A DNA stretch of 64,000 nucleotides. Source: Gnetum montanum (lineage: Eukaryota > Streptophyta > Gnetopsida > Gnetales > Gnetaceae). The first letter of the stretch is position 1. The number at the start of each line of letters is the position of its first letter. Shown here piece after piece: positions 44,409-55,976 of this stretch. Where the stretch lies: positions 74,248-138,247 of the forward strand of contig MNCI01002760.1 of assembly GCA_015680685.1 (NCBI GenBank), in the 5' to 3' direction. The position numbers and the translations under genes are program-made. A model generated the notes under the pieces. That model ran no database searches, was not told the DNA's origin, and saw nothing but the letters and a program-made list of their open reading frames with translations.

Positions 44409-47400
44409 TCACAACCTATCCCCATTTGCATTGCCTTTGCCGTTTGTCTCTACCTCATTCACTTGCACATCGTCTACTCCCATATTGCCACTCGCCGACA
44501 CCTCATTCCTTCCCTCCACGGGCCTCACATTCTCGTTAAGAGCCTACACCCCAAAGGATAAAGTAGTTAGTAGGGGTAACAAATGCGATAAATGACAGCT
44601 GTAGCAAAGCATCAAAGCAACTAACTTGAGGGGAGCCTGCATCTGTCACAAGAGGTATCTGGTCTAGACCAAGCCTGAGACAATGCTCAATCTCCTCCAT
44701 CGAGATATTCATCCAAGGCGTGTCATTAGGTTCAGCATTTGCAACGACAACTTTCTCCCTTTCCAAAGTTGTCCATCTTAGGGATCTCAGGGAAAGGGAG
44801 GGGGTGGCGATCTCCCCTGTAGGAAGGGTCACCCCCAAATCTAGAGACTCCATGACCTGCGCCTACACTTTAAATTTGGCATAAGCCTCAGAAGTGTTGA
44901 TGGCCTTCACAAACGCCTCGTATGAGAATGCCTCCACAGTAGCGTCTTTATATAGCCTTCGATGGGTTTCGTTTTCTTGCTTGTATGTATGCTTGTGGTC
45001 CCTCTGGTCCTTCCCCATTTGAAGATCTTGATGCTGATGTCCTTCATATCTTAGCACTTCTGGGCTAGCAAATTCATCTGCATCTGTTGTTCGACTATTT
45101 CATGGGTGGATTCTATGTTCTGATTGATGACAGTCCAAAATCTAGCATGATCGACCACAGCCATCTGCGACTCCATAGGGTCGGGACTATAGTTTAAGAG
45201 GAAATTGATCCTCAACTCGAGGTTCTCCACCTCGGCAGCCAGTTCCATCTCTCTCTGCTCGCTCCTATAGGCCCGTTTCCTCAATTCCTCGTTGGTACGT
45301 CTACATTCCCATAGGGAGCGCACCGAGTGCAAAACGCATTTGTAAGCCTCGTCAAATACACGACGAGGCATTTCAGTCATGTCGGACGAAAGTGTGGGCA
45401 CCGCACCAATTTCCATAGGTCAAGTCCGGTCCCATTTGAGCCGAGAGGCTGTAGAAAGTATAGCAATCACGTCAACATAACATAAATCAATACATTTAAG
45501 AGTTGTATCATAGCAGCATAGGGGCTGTTAACACTCCTACTCACCCACATGAGGATCTGCCTGTTGAAGGCCTTTGATCATGTCATCAACTAGCCCCTAA
45601 ACAAATGTAAACTTGTTAGGAATTTTAGCCCACTACTCCATCTAGGACAGAGAAGGTCCTAATACATTAGCAGTAGCACCTGTTACACAATTTAGCATGA
45701 CAACAACAGCCGAAGCAGACTATGGTAGGACACATCCAAAGCCTAAACTCACCAATATTCGACTATTGTCTCGCATCATGCTAGTGCAAGACAATCGCAG
45801 TAGGTTCTGTAGAAGGCCCAGCCAGGTCCGTAGGAACTCCTACCTCAAGCATTGGTGCTTTCCCTTTCAGGAGGGTAGCATCTTTTTTATTTTGGGAAGA
45901 TACCTCTTCGCTGGTAGGAAGAGGCTCCCTAATGACAAGAGCCCCTGCCCTAGAGACAAGAGCCCTAGTATCCCTAGCCAGGGCCCTCTCTTCCAAAGTC
46001 AGGCCCCCCGTGTCTCTATTTGTCACCCCCGGTCTGAGGGCTGACACCTCCTCGTCATCTTCTTCTTCTACTGTCCGCAAAGGGTATACACACAATAAAT
46101 CGAAGTTGATTAACTCAAAACTAATACCATGCCACAAAGCACCACTTAGCTAAGCATGGAATAATTAGCATCCTAAATGCTCACCAATGGAGGGTTGCGT
46201 TCACCACAACTTGAAACGCAGTTGTCGCTCCTCTTCACAAGGGCTTTCCCTAGCAGGGCGAGGTCTCTTTCTCTGCAACTCCGCAGGAATGGCCTCAGCC
46301 ATAAGACAATCATCCTGGGTTGTGTTGCCGAGTATGGTAGGGGGAGTCTCCCTTAGGCTGTCCTAGCCACAAGCCCTACGAACCGTCAGACCTTTAGTCA
46401 TTACAGAAAATGAATCCCCGACCACCTCCAAGGGAGCCTAGGCTTGCATGGTCTGAAAGACCTGTCGAATCCATGGCTTGGAAATCTGTTCATGATCCAA
46501 CTCGGACTAGACCCCATCCTCCTAGACCACCAGCAACTCCGCAAAGTGTTTTAAATAGCCAATGTAGAAGGTGTAGTGCATGTTAGAACAGGACTCCGTT
46601 TGCTCATGGAGCCCCAAAATCTCGCCCTGAAAGCCATTACACAGGAATTCGGCCCAGTTATAACGGGCCCCTTCCTCCACAACTTCCCGCATTACCCAAG
46701 CTTTCCCAAGCCCCAACACCTTTCCTTGGGTGAGCAGTTAAGGGAATGCACGAGCATGAAAGACCGAGTATATCCCCATGGCAAGACCATCCTTAAGCTT
46801 TTTCATAGGGAACCCTTTCTGCTCCTTGGTGAGCAGCCACTCCTCAATATGCTGCTTATGGAGGATCAACTCTTGATTGCCCTTCGACATCACATTAGTG
46901 CCATCATTAGGAATGCCAAACAAATCTACAAATAGTTGGTCATTGATGTCAATGACCACCCGCACACCCCGCACGTATGTGCGAAAGCGACTTGCCTACC
47001 TAGAAAAGGAGTTGACCAGGGAAAGCATCTCAGTAGTAGGAATGCCCGAATTCGGTGCCATAAACAAATCCATAAGCCTAACCATCCGAATTCTTCTAAT
47101 CAAGGGGCCTGGAGCCCTTCATTCCAACCAGCTCTAACTTGCCGATACCTCACCGTATTTGAAGTAGATGTTTTCCCCTTGCCCTCTGGCAGTCACCACC
47201 ATCACTTCGCAGGACTTCTTTGCTCCTGCGACAATAATCACAAAGCATATCTTAAAAAAATGACACCTGCTTGTTAACCGACCAGGCCTATATGGTGAGG
47301 GAAATAGTGGGAGTTCAGCCGCTAAGACTGCTTCGAGCGTAACTTACTTAAAAGGTGCCCTCCACTCCTTTTCTAGCCAACCTTTCATCCTGAAATTATT

Positions 47401-48702
47401 GTAGAAAGAGGCGAGCATGCATAAGAGGGGACGGTATCCTTCCCCGCAAAGAGCAATCACGCCCGCTCGTAGGCTCTTGGCAGAGGCAAATTCCTGTAGG
47501 GCTAGTTGTGTTGTGGCCAATTCAACCGGCTGATCATGAACCCCATCATCATTAAGATGGAACCTGATGACAAGTGCACACTATTAACCCTCGGCCGAAC
47601 ATAGTCAATGTCGCACAACAAAAAAAAGACGTGAAACTCACCCGCCAACACAGTAAATGGTCCCCTGTGGGTTTAGAAAATACGTCGCCATATGGCGCGC
47701 GAGGTACAACGTGTTGAAGGGATGATAACACTGGTATTCCGGCATGTCCCAAATCTAGGCCAAGCCCCTCAACCCTATGGAGTGTGGGGAAGACCCTTCT
47801 CCCGGCCTACCTGAAGTCGCGTCATCAAAAAGATATCTCAGGATGCCCTGATTTGCCCCTGGCAGCAAAGCCTCTACCATGCCGAACGCCCATGCCTCAT
47901 CCGAGGAGGACCAAACCATGAGACTAAACTGGCTAAGGAGGGATTGCAGGAAGTCTCGTGCCCCATCCCTAAACCAAACGGCTCGACCTCCCAAACATAT
48001 CAAAGAAGGGGGAACGTTGGCCATAGGCCCACCTACATGACACAAGACTCCTTCCAGATCCAAAACGATCAATCTAGACCTTGGCCCTACCCTGCATAAC
48101 GGAAACAGCAAACAGTGACATCAAACATGAACACAATATGTGCACAACGTAGCAGTGCCTAGCTAACCATAAGTGAAGCATAGCATGAACCCTGTTCATC
48201 ATAGCACAACAAAGATGCAAAAGTCTAACGTAGCAAGAACATGCAAGTAACTTGGCGTAGCAATAAGATAACTAATAGCAAACCTAAACAGAACATGCGT
48301 CTACCTCATATGTAACTAAACCCCCTCCCGAAGGTTTCATAGTCCAACAGCTTAAAGGACCTTGGTCCCACAGCCGTGGCAACAGTCACGGTAGTAATGG
48401 CCTTGCATATAACCACAACGAGACCCTTGCACAATAGTGATGACCGAAAGAAAGCAAGACCATGACAATACCAAAGCCAAGATGACACAACCACAAAAAA
48501 TACCAGTAGCAATACAAATAAGACATAAATCCAGAGCAGAAGAGGGTAGAAGATGCAAGGAGAAAGGAATGGAAGAGACATATAAAACTCACTGGATCAA
48601 TAGTGTGTCCTCCCACGTCAGAACTCACGCCCGTGGCCCACATCTCAAGGCCTTCTTCACCTCCCTGACCTTCACGAGCACCAACTGAGTCTTGGGAGCC
48701 AT
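44409..48702 (-). pseudogene. A antisense gene: multi-exon, FCP1-like and coiled-coil protein
   Basis: Minus strand, opposite to A's genes, between protease and RT. Exon 1 48702-48593 (ATG, MAPKTQLVLVKV), donor GTGAGT. Exon 2 48091-47642 is open for 118 codons: RLIVLDLEGVLCHV, ARDFLQSLLSQFSLMVWSSSDE, LPGANQGILRYLF; after one stop come IWDMPEYQCYHPFNTLYLARH and NPQGTIYCVGG before GTGAGT. The next large exon covers 46974-46522 (DINDQLFVDLFGIP, HARAFP, LGKAWVMREVVEEGARYNW). The acidic linker is near 46137-45781. The coiled coil is at 45416-44863 (RRTNEELRKRAYR, VEQQMQMNLLAQK, HKHTYKQENETHRR), with more at 44853-44626. The last exon is 44543-44409 (ends TGA). Function unknown. The phosphatase motif Asp-x-Asp-Gly is Asp-Leu-Glu-Gly here. 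Confidence 0.78.
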
Positions 48703-49500
48703 AGCCCTGCTAGCAGATTTATGACCTTTATAGAAATTCACCTCGATATGGATTCACATAGTGACTCTATGCTCCAAAATCGCTGAAGTGCTCCAACAAG
48801 AATTATGCGCTTCTAGAGCAAAAACAGCGAAATTACTAAGATTCAACCCCTATTTATGGCAGTAATAGCAAAATGGGGAAACTTCTTTTCTCTCTTTCTG
48901 ATTAAGATGGGAGCGGTGTGTGGCGTAGCATGCTGGCCACGACATCACGACACTATTAGCATTAAAACCTCGACACGCTCCAAGTCAGTTGCTGGCCTTC
49001 TCAAAAATAAAAATGATATAATAATATTTCAACTAATAATGGCCACAGTCTGCAATGATGTCAAATAAAGTAATTACGCTTCTTACGTCAGCAATCACCT
49101 AGCGTGCCTCGACATAAGGATAGCATAGTCCTTAACAATTTCATGCCTTCATTCCCGCATTAACCGCTCGATACGTCTCATGCTCACGATGCTATCTCTC
49201 TTATCGTTATTTAGCACATCAAGATGTTGCATGTCATGATATGGCAACACAAAATGAAATTTAAACTAGTGGTTCGACATCCATATACAACTCGCAATTT
49301 ACATCAACAATGACTATGTCTTCAACTATCCTAGATCCCTGTGCCTGGGTGGTACGCCATGACCCTAAGCAAGCAAACCCTCAATCTTTACATTGCCTTA
49401 TTTAGCAAGTCACATCTTGATGTTGCTTTGCAAATTTATGTTCCGCACAATCTCTGGTGACCCTTACCCAGGCTTTCATCTTGTGATGGCAAGTTAAGCA
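48703..49500. other. A spacer upstream of antisense gene and RT
   Basis: About 800 bp between the two divergently placed reading frames (antisense gene to the left, RT to the right). No conserved motif or gene recognised. If the antisense gene has its own promoter it should lie here. Confidence 0.4.
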
Positions 49501-49504
49501 AGAA

Positions 49505-51080
49505 ATGGAAACCCACCATGCCCTATCCACACCTCTAATATTGACAGGGCCACAAGGCAAGCTCGCAAGACAGTTAAACCACAACATGATCAACTGGGAG
49601 TCAGTTGCGATTAATACTATAGCAACCTTAGAAGCATCCTCGGATTTGCCTAAACACCTAGTCCATGTCCTAGATTTGGAGGTCGGAGATGTAACCGAGG
49701 ATCCACTCATCGAGATACCCGTAACCTCTACAAGAAGGAAGGTAAAGACATTGAGACTCAGCTCTCTACTAGATACACAAATACATGAGGGCATAGTTAA
49801 ATCCTTGCAAGAACACGTTGTTGTTTTCGCATGGTCATATGAAGATATGCCAGGTCTAGATCCACGGTTGATTCAGCATAATATTTTCCTAGACCCCCAC
49901 GTGAAGGCAGTCAAGAAAAATGCACATAAAATCAAGCCAGAAATCATGCTAGCTGTGAAGGAGGAAATCACTAAGTTGTACCAAGCAGGCTTCATCCGCG
50001 CGGTCGACTATTTAGAGTGGGTGTCCAACATCATTGTGGTTTTGAAGAAAACAGGAGGGATACGAACGTGTATAGATTTTTGAGATTTGAATAAGGCAAC
50101 GATCAAGGATAACTTTCCACTATCGAACATTGATCAACTCATTAACACCATGGCTGGGCATGCTTTGCTATCCTTCATGGATGGCTTCTCCAGATACAGC
50201 CAAATCTGCATCAACTCAGAACACCAGCTGTCAACAACCTTCATGACTCCATGGGGAACCTTCTGCTATACCATGATGCCCTTTGGGGTCAAGAATGCTG
50301 GGGCAACATACTAGCGAGCCATGACATACATTTTCAATAACCACATCCTAGAAACATTAAATGATTATGTGGACGATATAGCGGTCAAGTCCAAAGAGGC
50401 GACCCATCACCCGCATGACCTAGAGTTAGTCCTCAAGTGTTGTCAAAGGCACAATTTGCATCTCAATCCTAAGAAATGTGTCTTCAGAGTAAAGATCAAG
50501 CACATGTTAGGGTTTGTAGTATCGGAGGCTGGAATACGAGTGGACCTAGACAAAGTCAAAGCTATCGTCAACCTAGCGCCCCCCACAAACCTAAAAGAGT
50601 TACGTGGTCTACAAGGCAGAGTGCAATTCATTCGAAGGTTCCTAGCAAAACTGACCGATAAGTTACACCCCATGTAACATCTTCTGAGAAAAGGGGTTGA
50701 CTTCAAGTGGACAATCCAATGTCAACAAGCCTTCGACAACCTGAAGAAAGAACTCTCGCACCTACCAACAGTGTACCCGCCGTAGAGGGACAAGCCCTTC
50801 TTCATATATCTCGCCACCTCTGACGCATCCAAAGCGGCACTGCTATGTCAGAAGCGGGACGATGGCTCTGAGATACCAGTGTATTACCTAAGCCATGCAT
50901 GAATATCATATGAGGAAAAATACAAGGAGGTGGAAAGGAATTACCTAGCCTTAGTGTTTGCTCTAAAAAGGTGGCGGCACTACCTATTCCATAGAACAAC
51001 CAACATCATTTGCAAAAGCAATGTACTTCGGGCCATCACCAGCAACCTATATGAAGGTAGCAGGAGAGCCCAATGGAAGG
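49505..51080 (+). pseudogene. A reverse transcriptase and first RNase H
   Basis: The lead-in segment (LDLEVGDVTEDPLIEIPV) and the RT N-terminus are open 49505-50083, ending GGIRTCIDF at a TGA that replaces the next codon. It continues 50087-50314 (LNKATIKDNFPLSNIDQL, SFMDGFSRYSQI, TMMPFGVKNAGATY) and, after a TAG, 50321-50677 (YVDDIAVKS, the catalytic motif at about 50366-50380, and LGFVVSEAGIRVD). RNase H runs 50680-51075 with FIYLATSDASKAALLCQK, VERNYLALVFALKRWRHYL and ICKSNVLRAI. Only point stops break it, so it is the best-preserved RT in the window. Confidence 0.9.
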
Positions 51081-51239
51081 CCATAACTATAGAATTTGAT
51101 CTACGCTATGTGAGCCAATCGTCGACAAAAGGCCAAGCCATAGCGACCCAACTCACGACCTCACCAGTCGATGACCAGGCGGTCATCGACCCCGAGTTCC
51201 CAGACGAATACGTAAGCAATGTCGTCATCGTTCCACTAC
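51081..51239 (+). other. A linker between the two RNase H domains
   Basis: Open continuation of pol with an acidic stretch (DDQAVIDPEFPDEYV) and no domain of its own. Confidence 0.6.
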
Positions 51240-51650
51240 ATTTTGAGGTAACCTTACACTTTGATGGTGCCTCAACCATGCAAGAAGGTAGCACCGCTAC
51301 CATAATCACATTCCTCTCTAGGGAAATGTACCCATTCGCTTATCGCTTCGCATTCCCATGTACTACCAACGAAGCAGAATATGAGGGGCTACTCAAAGGC
51401 CTCTTAACTGCCCGTGCACTACATGTACAACACCTGGCGATTTGGGGAGATTCACAACTAGTTGTGAATCAAATCACCAAAGTTTATGCCTGCAAGGCTA
51501 TGAATCTGCAACCCTACTACGACCTAGCAAAGGTTTTATTGAAACAATTCGTGACCACTAACGTGCAACACGTGCCATGCAGTGAGAACAGCATAGCAGA
51601 CACCTTAGCTATCCTTGCATTAAACATCCCATCGCATTCCTTGGTGAACC
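51240..51650 (+). pseudogene. A archaeal-type RNase H (second RNase H)
   Basis: Fully open within the 393-codon frame 50930-52111. LHFDGASTM gives the first Asp, NEAEYEGLLKGLLTARAL the Glu, AIWGDSQLVVNQITKVY the next Asp, and CSENSIADTLA the last Asp, so all four metal-binding positions look present. The presence of this additional domain after RT-RNase H is the published signature of the Tat lineage. Probably trims or completes RNA removal during reverse transcription. Labelled pseudogene only because the polyprotein around it is broken. Confidence 0.88.
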
Positions 51651-51889
51651 TACCAACTGCGATCATAGAATGTGCAAAACCTATCACTCGAGCAGAACAC
51701 GTGGCGTCTGTTGATACTGCAGACACGCTGGAATGGTACGATAATATTAAAGCATATCTGCAGCATGGCGAACTCCCGGGCAGATTGACATCGGGCCAGA
51801 GAGACGCAATCTGCAAACGTGCCCAGCAATACGTGCTCATAGGAAGTGATGCCCTATGTTGGTGGTCCTACGATGGGATATTGCTGGCG

Positions 51890-52974
51890 TGCATGGGTTG
51901 TGAGCAGGCACAGAAGGTAGTATATGAGGTTCATGAAGGGCTATGCGGTAGACACATAGCACCTAGGGCTATGGCAGCGAAGATCAGACGCCTAGGGTAC
52001 TATTGGCCTTACATGGAGCGTGATTTCCTATCAAAAGTCAAGACATGTGATACAGGTCAGAGATATGCAAATCTCATACACATAGCGCCTACAGACCTAC
52101 ACCCTACATAAATTACGTGGCCTTTCCAACAATGGGAACTAAACCTCATAGGACCCATCAAGCCTAAGTTTTCCACAGGGCATAGCTTCATTATCACCGC
52201 CACAAAGTATTTTACTAAGTGGGTGGAAGTTATTCCTCTGAGGAAAATGACATCCCAAAAAATATGCCACTTCATCCTTGATAACATCGTGACTAGGTTC
52301 AGGCTTCCGATGACCATTGTGACTGACAATGGGCCATAGTTCAGTAGTAAGGAAACCTGGACCTTCTATAGTAACCTGGGCATTAAACAATCGTTTTCTT
52401 CCCCTTACTATCCGTAGGCGAACGGACAAGTGGAGGCTACAAATAAGTCCATCATCAACTTACTGAAGCGGATGCTTAGCAACAGCAAGAGGTGGTGGCA
52501 TGAGCAAATACTCTATGTCCTCTAGGCCTATCAAACGACTTGTAGAACCATGACAAGTAAGATCCCTTACAATCCCGTTTATGGATCAGAAGCTATGTTA
52601 CCTCTTGAGTTATAGGTACCCTCACTCTAGATGATCGTGTCCGACGTCGTGAGCGAAGCCCAAAACAACGAATCGTGAGCCATCAACCTCAACTCAGTGG
52701 AGGAGGAACACACCCAGACACTAAGATAGATCGAGCACTATCAGGATAGACAACGGCAAAAGCACCATGCAGACCAGCATCAACGGCCAGTACAGAAGGG
52801 AGATCTCATCCTCAAGGTCGTCTGTGAGCACGTGAGTAAATTCTCAGCCAACTGGGAAGGGCCTTACGTGGTTGCTAAAGCCTTCGGGAATGGAGCTTTC
52901 AAACTAGTGGACATGAACGGCAACAAATTCGCCAACCTGGTGAACCACATGTACCTCAAGCCATACTATGTCTA
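51890..52974 (+). pseudogene. A integrase
   Basis: HHCC part at 51900-52070: HEGLCGRHIAPRAMAAKI, LGYYWPYMERDFL, CDTGQ, where the second C..C is reduced to C..G. The core begins after a stop near 52109: WELNLIGPI has Asn where the first catalytic Asp should be. FTKWVEVIPLRK follows, TDNGP keeps the second Asp, and ANGQVEATNKSI keeps the Glu. Stops interrupt at GP* and YP*, and elsewhere. The C-terminal part has FSANWEGPYVV, GAFKLVDMNG and ends NHMYLKPYYV with TAA at about 52972. Confidence 0.82.
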
Positions 52975-52984
52975 AGGTGCAATG

Positions 52985-53280
52985 ACAGTACACGACACCG
53001 TCCTCTACAATGATAAACTGGCAACCACGCCGATCAGCATCCTTAATGACGATAAACTAATAGCACCAAACAGCGTCCACTACGATGGTAAACTGGCAGC
53101 AACAATCCGCCACGACGTAAAACTAGCATTTTAGTCCACTATGACTATAAATTGGCATTGTGCATCCGCCATGACGTAAAACTAGTGTGTACGGTCCGCT
53201 GGGACCTCAAACCAGCACAACAGTCTGCTGGGACCCTAAACCAGCACCCAGTCTACCAAGACCTTAAACTGGGTTCGTGT
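52985..53280 (+). repeat. Hairpin tandem repeats 3' of A integrase
   Basis: About eight units of 30-40 bp, each with GTCC(G/A)C(T/C)nnGAC followed by TAAACTGGCA-like bases. On the minus strand they are the AGTTTTA-plus-stem units of B's array. Arms include GGTC/GACC around CCAGCG (53190-53210 region). Confidence 0.8.
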
Positions 53281-54260
53281 CGCATCCTCAACAGGCATCA
53301 TCACCGAATATACGTCGAACGAAGGAGCATGATACTGGCACGATGGTGGGACATTGCCGCTCCGAGACGCAGCTCCCAATGCAAGGAAAACATGGTCCGG
53401 GGCATATGCACCACCATTTTCGGTGTCACACTGACCCTTTGAAGACGTCATACGATGTCACACAAGCCCTTCGAACCTACCGTCGCTACGGTCCACCGCC
53501 CAGATGGTAGCTCCCGGGCCTGTTCCCACTTCTAAGGTGCTGACAGTATTGTGGCCTAGCCACAATATTGTTGCACTTCTGTTCCCCATCAAGGTTGCGG
53601 CTCGCACAGTGTTCAGCTATGTGGTAGCTGATCCCATAGCTGAACTCAGCGTGCATGCCTTTGGCGAGGATCCCAGCGCATCTGCTCCCCTAGTGCCCTA
53701 CGGAATAGCTCCTTCTGCGGGCAGTGCTGCCAAGACTGCTACTGGCCTCCCTGCTTTGGGCATCTTACACTAGCAATGGTGCCCAAGGGTAACAATAATG
53801 CCAGTAGCTCGCAAAACATTGTCCCCGTAGACACATCCCTCTATAGCAGCAAAGGCTATAGCGTCGCAAAGTGAGTGCCTCAACTAACATGGTTGTTTGA
53901 GAGTGCAAATTCTGGCACATGCATAATGTAGCTAACCGTGCCAAAGGCTCCGATAGGCAGGTCAAGACCCTCCATGGATGTAATATAGCTAATCCTACGA
54001 AGGGGACACCCGCCTACAGGAGGTTGAAGAATAGCGCTAGTCAGAGATGAAAATGCAAACGAGCCCCTCAGAGCACTCCGACGGGGGACCCGACTAAACA
54101 TCATCTCTGCTCTCTACCTTAACCTCTGCAGCACCAATGCAGCACCTTTGAGCATAGCCAGGCAACGTCTCAACACTCACCAAGAGATAGCCTCAGCGTT
54201 TTACTTACTGTGGTGTTTCATATTCTTTGCCAACATCCATCGAGCCTATTCTCCAGATGT
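53281..54260 (+). other. A 3' untranslated region
   Basis: About 1 kb with one 89-codon frame (53504-53773), Ala/Pro/Val-rich, without recognisable motif or visible counterpart in B or G. I do not call it a gene. Confidence 0.5.
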
Positions 54261-54288
54261 CAACAAAGAGGGGCCAATGAAACACCAC
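54210..54288 (+). other. Inverted repeat enclosing the A polypurine tract
   Basis: GTGGTGTTTCAT (54210-54221) and ATGAAACACCAC (54277-54288) are perfect 12-bp inverted copies. The right arm is the LTR terminus, and the 55-nt loop carries the whole PPT. Confidence 0.85.
54261..54277 (+). promoter_or_regulatory. Polypurine tract of A
   Basis: CAACAAAGAGGGGCCAA directly before the TGAAACACC of the 3' LTR. Confidence 0.92.
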
Positions 54289-55971
54289 AAAAGAAAATGC
54301 GGGGTCATCTTGGCTTCACCAAGCTCTTGCAATCTGCACAGCACCACGGAAGTCCATCGGAAAAAGAACATTCTGAGTCCAGGATGGCCAGTTCAATAAA
54401 TTTTCTCCTTTAGGAATGGGCGAGTTCCATACCAACTCACCCATCAGCCAAAGTAGTCTGAACAGCCAGTAGCCTGCTTAGAAACGGTGTTCAAAATTAG
54501 CAACAGTAGCCTAGGTGCACGGGAGAAGTAGTTCAACAAGTTTTCTAAGTCGCAAAGCCTGCTATGCTATGATGTGTAGCGTAGCAAGCCTTGGAAAATA
54601 ATGGCAGAATGAGATGTTACGCTACGCAATGACATATGGTGTAGCGTAGCAACAACTTGACTACTCACCTCCCTTGTCCAATCTCGAGTTCTGCAATGGT
54701 ATCTCTTTTCACCACAAAGTGGCAGACCATGTCTGGTGCTATGCTATGCTGAGCTACATGGCACAACAAGGCGTAGCAATCCTGTGGAAAAGAACAGAAG
54801 GTGATTCGAAAGGTAAAATTAGCAAAGTTCGTAGAACTTGCACTATGGCAGAATAAGCTAAAAATCAACAAAACTATCCTAGTCACTACGCTACACTACA
54901 CTACGTAGCGTAGCATCATGTAGCAAGTATGTAACATACGGAAAGACACGCAGTAAGGTGCTACACCATGATAAGCAAGCCACGTCGCAAAACACAGTGA
55001 GGCAAGCAGGTGACTGTGTGACATTAATGCACTCCACCTCAATCGGACCGTTGGCACACACCTCTAGGAGCTGGCAACACAGTCACAATGTAGTAGAATC
55101 GTAGTTATTACTCACGTCACAACGGTCTTGCAAGCTCAATAATCACAAATGGCTCAAGTAACGCCAGTAAGTTGGTGCAAGTCTGCAACAATGTAGTATT
55201 CAAACGGTCACCTTTGCTTACCTTCAGCCCTATAAATAGCCTATCAAACAACATAAAAAAGGGGTCCATGAAAAAAAAAGAGAAGGGAAGTCTCCTTGAC
55301 TTAAACAAAGAAAAGAGAAATACCTGCAATCTCGCAATAAGGGAAAGAAAATGAGAGGCCAGCAATCTGTAAAAGGAACCTCTCTCAGCTGGCATAAAGC
55401 CCGGGGTCTCATTTTACCATCTTGGTAGGATCCCGCCCGCATTGTATACGTGAAGTATGTGCCCAAGTGCACAGCTATTTCCTATTTCTTGGCACGCTTT
55501 GATCACTCTCGGAACTTTCTGCAATCCGTCACGTCATGCAGCCGATTGTGCCACCCCCTGACCGGACAGATTTGTAGCTCTGAAGTGATGCATGTTCCTA
55601 ACTGTATCTTATGTTACTTCTTATTTACTATTTGGCTTCCTTGTATTATTTCTATTTTGCTTATCTTCAAGCATCGTTTCATATCATTGTCGCACTTACG
55701 TTTATTCATTATTTCGCATCGTTGTTGCATTTTTTTTAGTCCCTTTCCTTTCTCGCTGTAATTACCCATAAGCACCATCCCACAACTTGTATAGTTTATA
55801 TTGCAAAAGGCTATATTGACGCCAATGTAAGTCCCTATCTAATCGACCAGACCGTTCAGGGCAACCCCTATTCACACACACCCAACACCACCCTCCCACG
55901 GGCATGGGGTTGGAACTGTTGTGTTCGTCGTCTTGGTGTTCTTCCAGCCGTCGACGTTTTCAGTTGCTATA
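54278..55971 (+). repeat. 3' LTR of A
   Basis: 1694 bp, TGAAACACC...GCTATA, colinear with 37670-39362. TATA element at 55231-55238. Confidence 0.95.
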
Positions 55972-55976
55972 GTTCT
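55972..55976. repeat. Target site duplication of A, right copy (GTTCT)
   Basis: Identical to 37665-37669. Confidence 0.92.

Larger units (their letters stand above)
37670..55971 (+). mobile_element. Element A, Tat-type retrotransposon with antisense gene, complete
   Basis: Plus strand, 18.3 kb, youngest insertion in the stack. LTRs of 1693 and 1694 bp, perfect duplication GTTCT, PBS after a GTTTTC spacer, PPT before the 3' LTR. Order: LTR, PBS, repeat-containing leader, gag, protease, hairpin repeats, antisense gene (minus), RT, RNase H, archaeal-type RNase H, integrase, hairpin repeats, 3' UTR, PPT, LTR. It is inserted in gag of B between the codons for a Ser-Glu-Leu and a Leu-Lys. Confidence 0.95.

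Noticed and set aside
48306-48643. Strongly hydrophobic frames (FVLLLVFFVVV-type) on the minus strand
   Set aside because: They lie in the proposed intron 1 of the A antisense gene, overlap in different frames and have no counterpart in B. Probably pyrimidine-rich intron sequence.
52139-52429. Minus-strand frames of about 90 codons opposite A integrase
   Set aside because: Shadow of the integrase core; no conservation of its own expected or seen.
53504-53773. 89-codon plus-strand frame in the A 3' UTR
   Set aside because: No motif and no visible counterpart in B or G at the same place.
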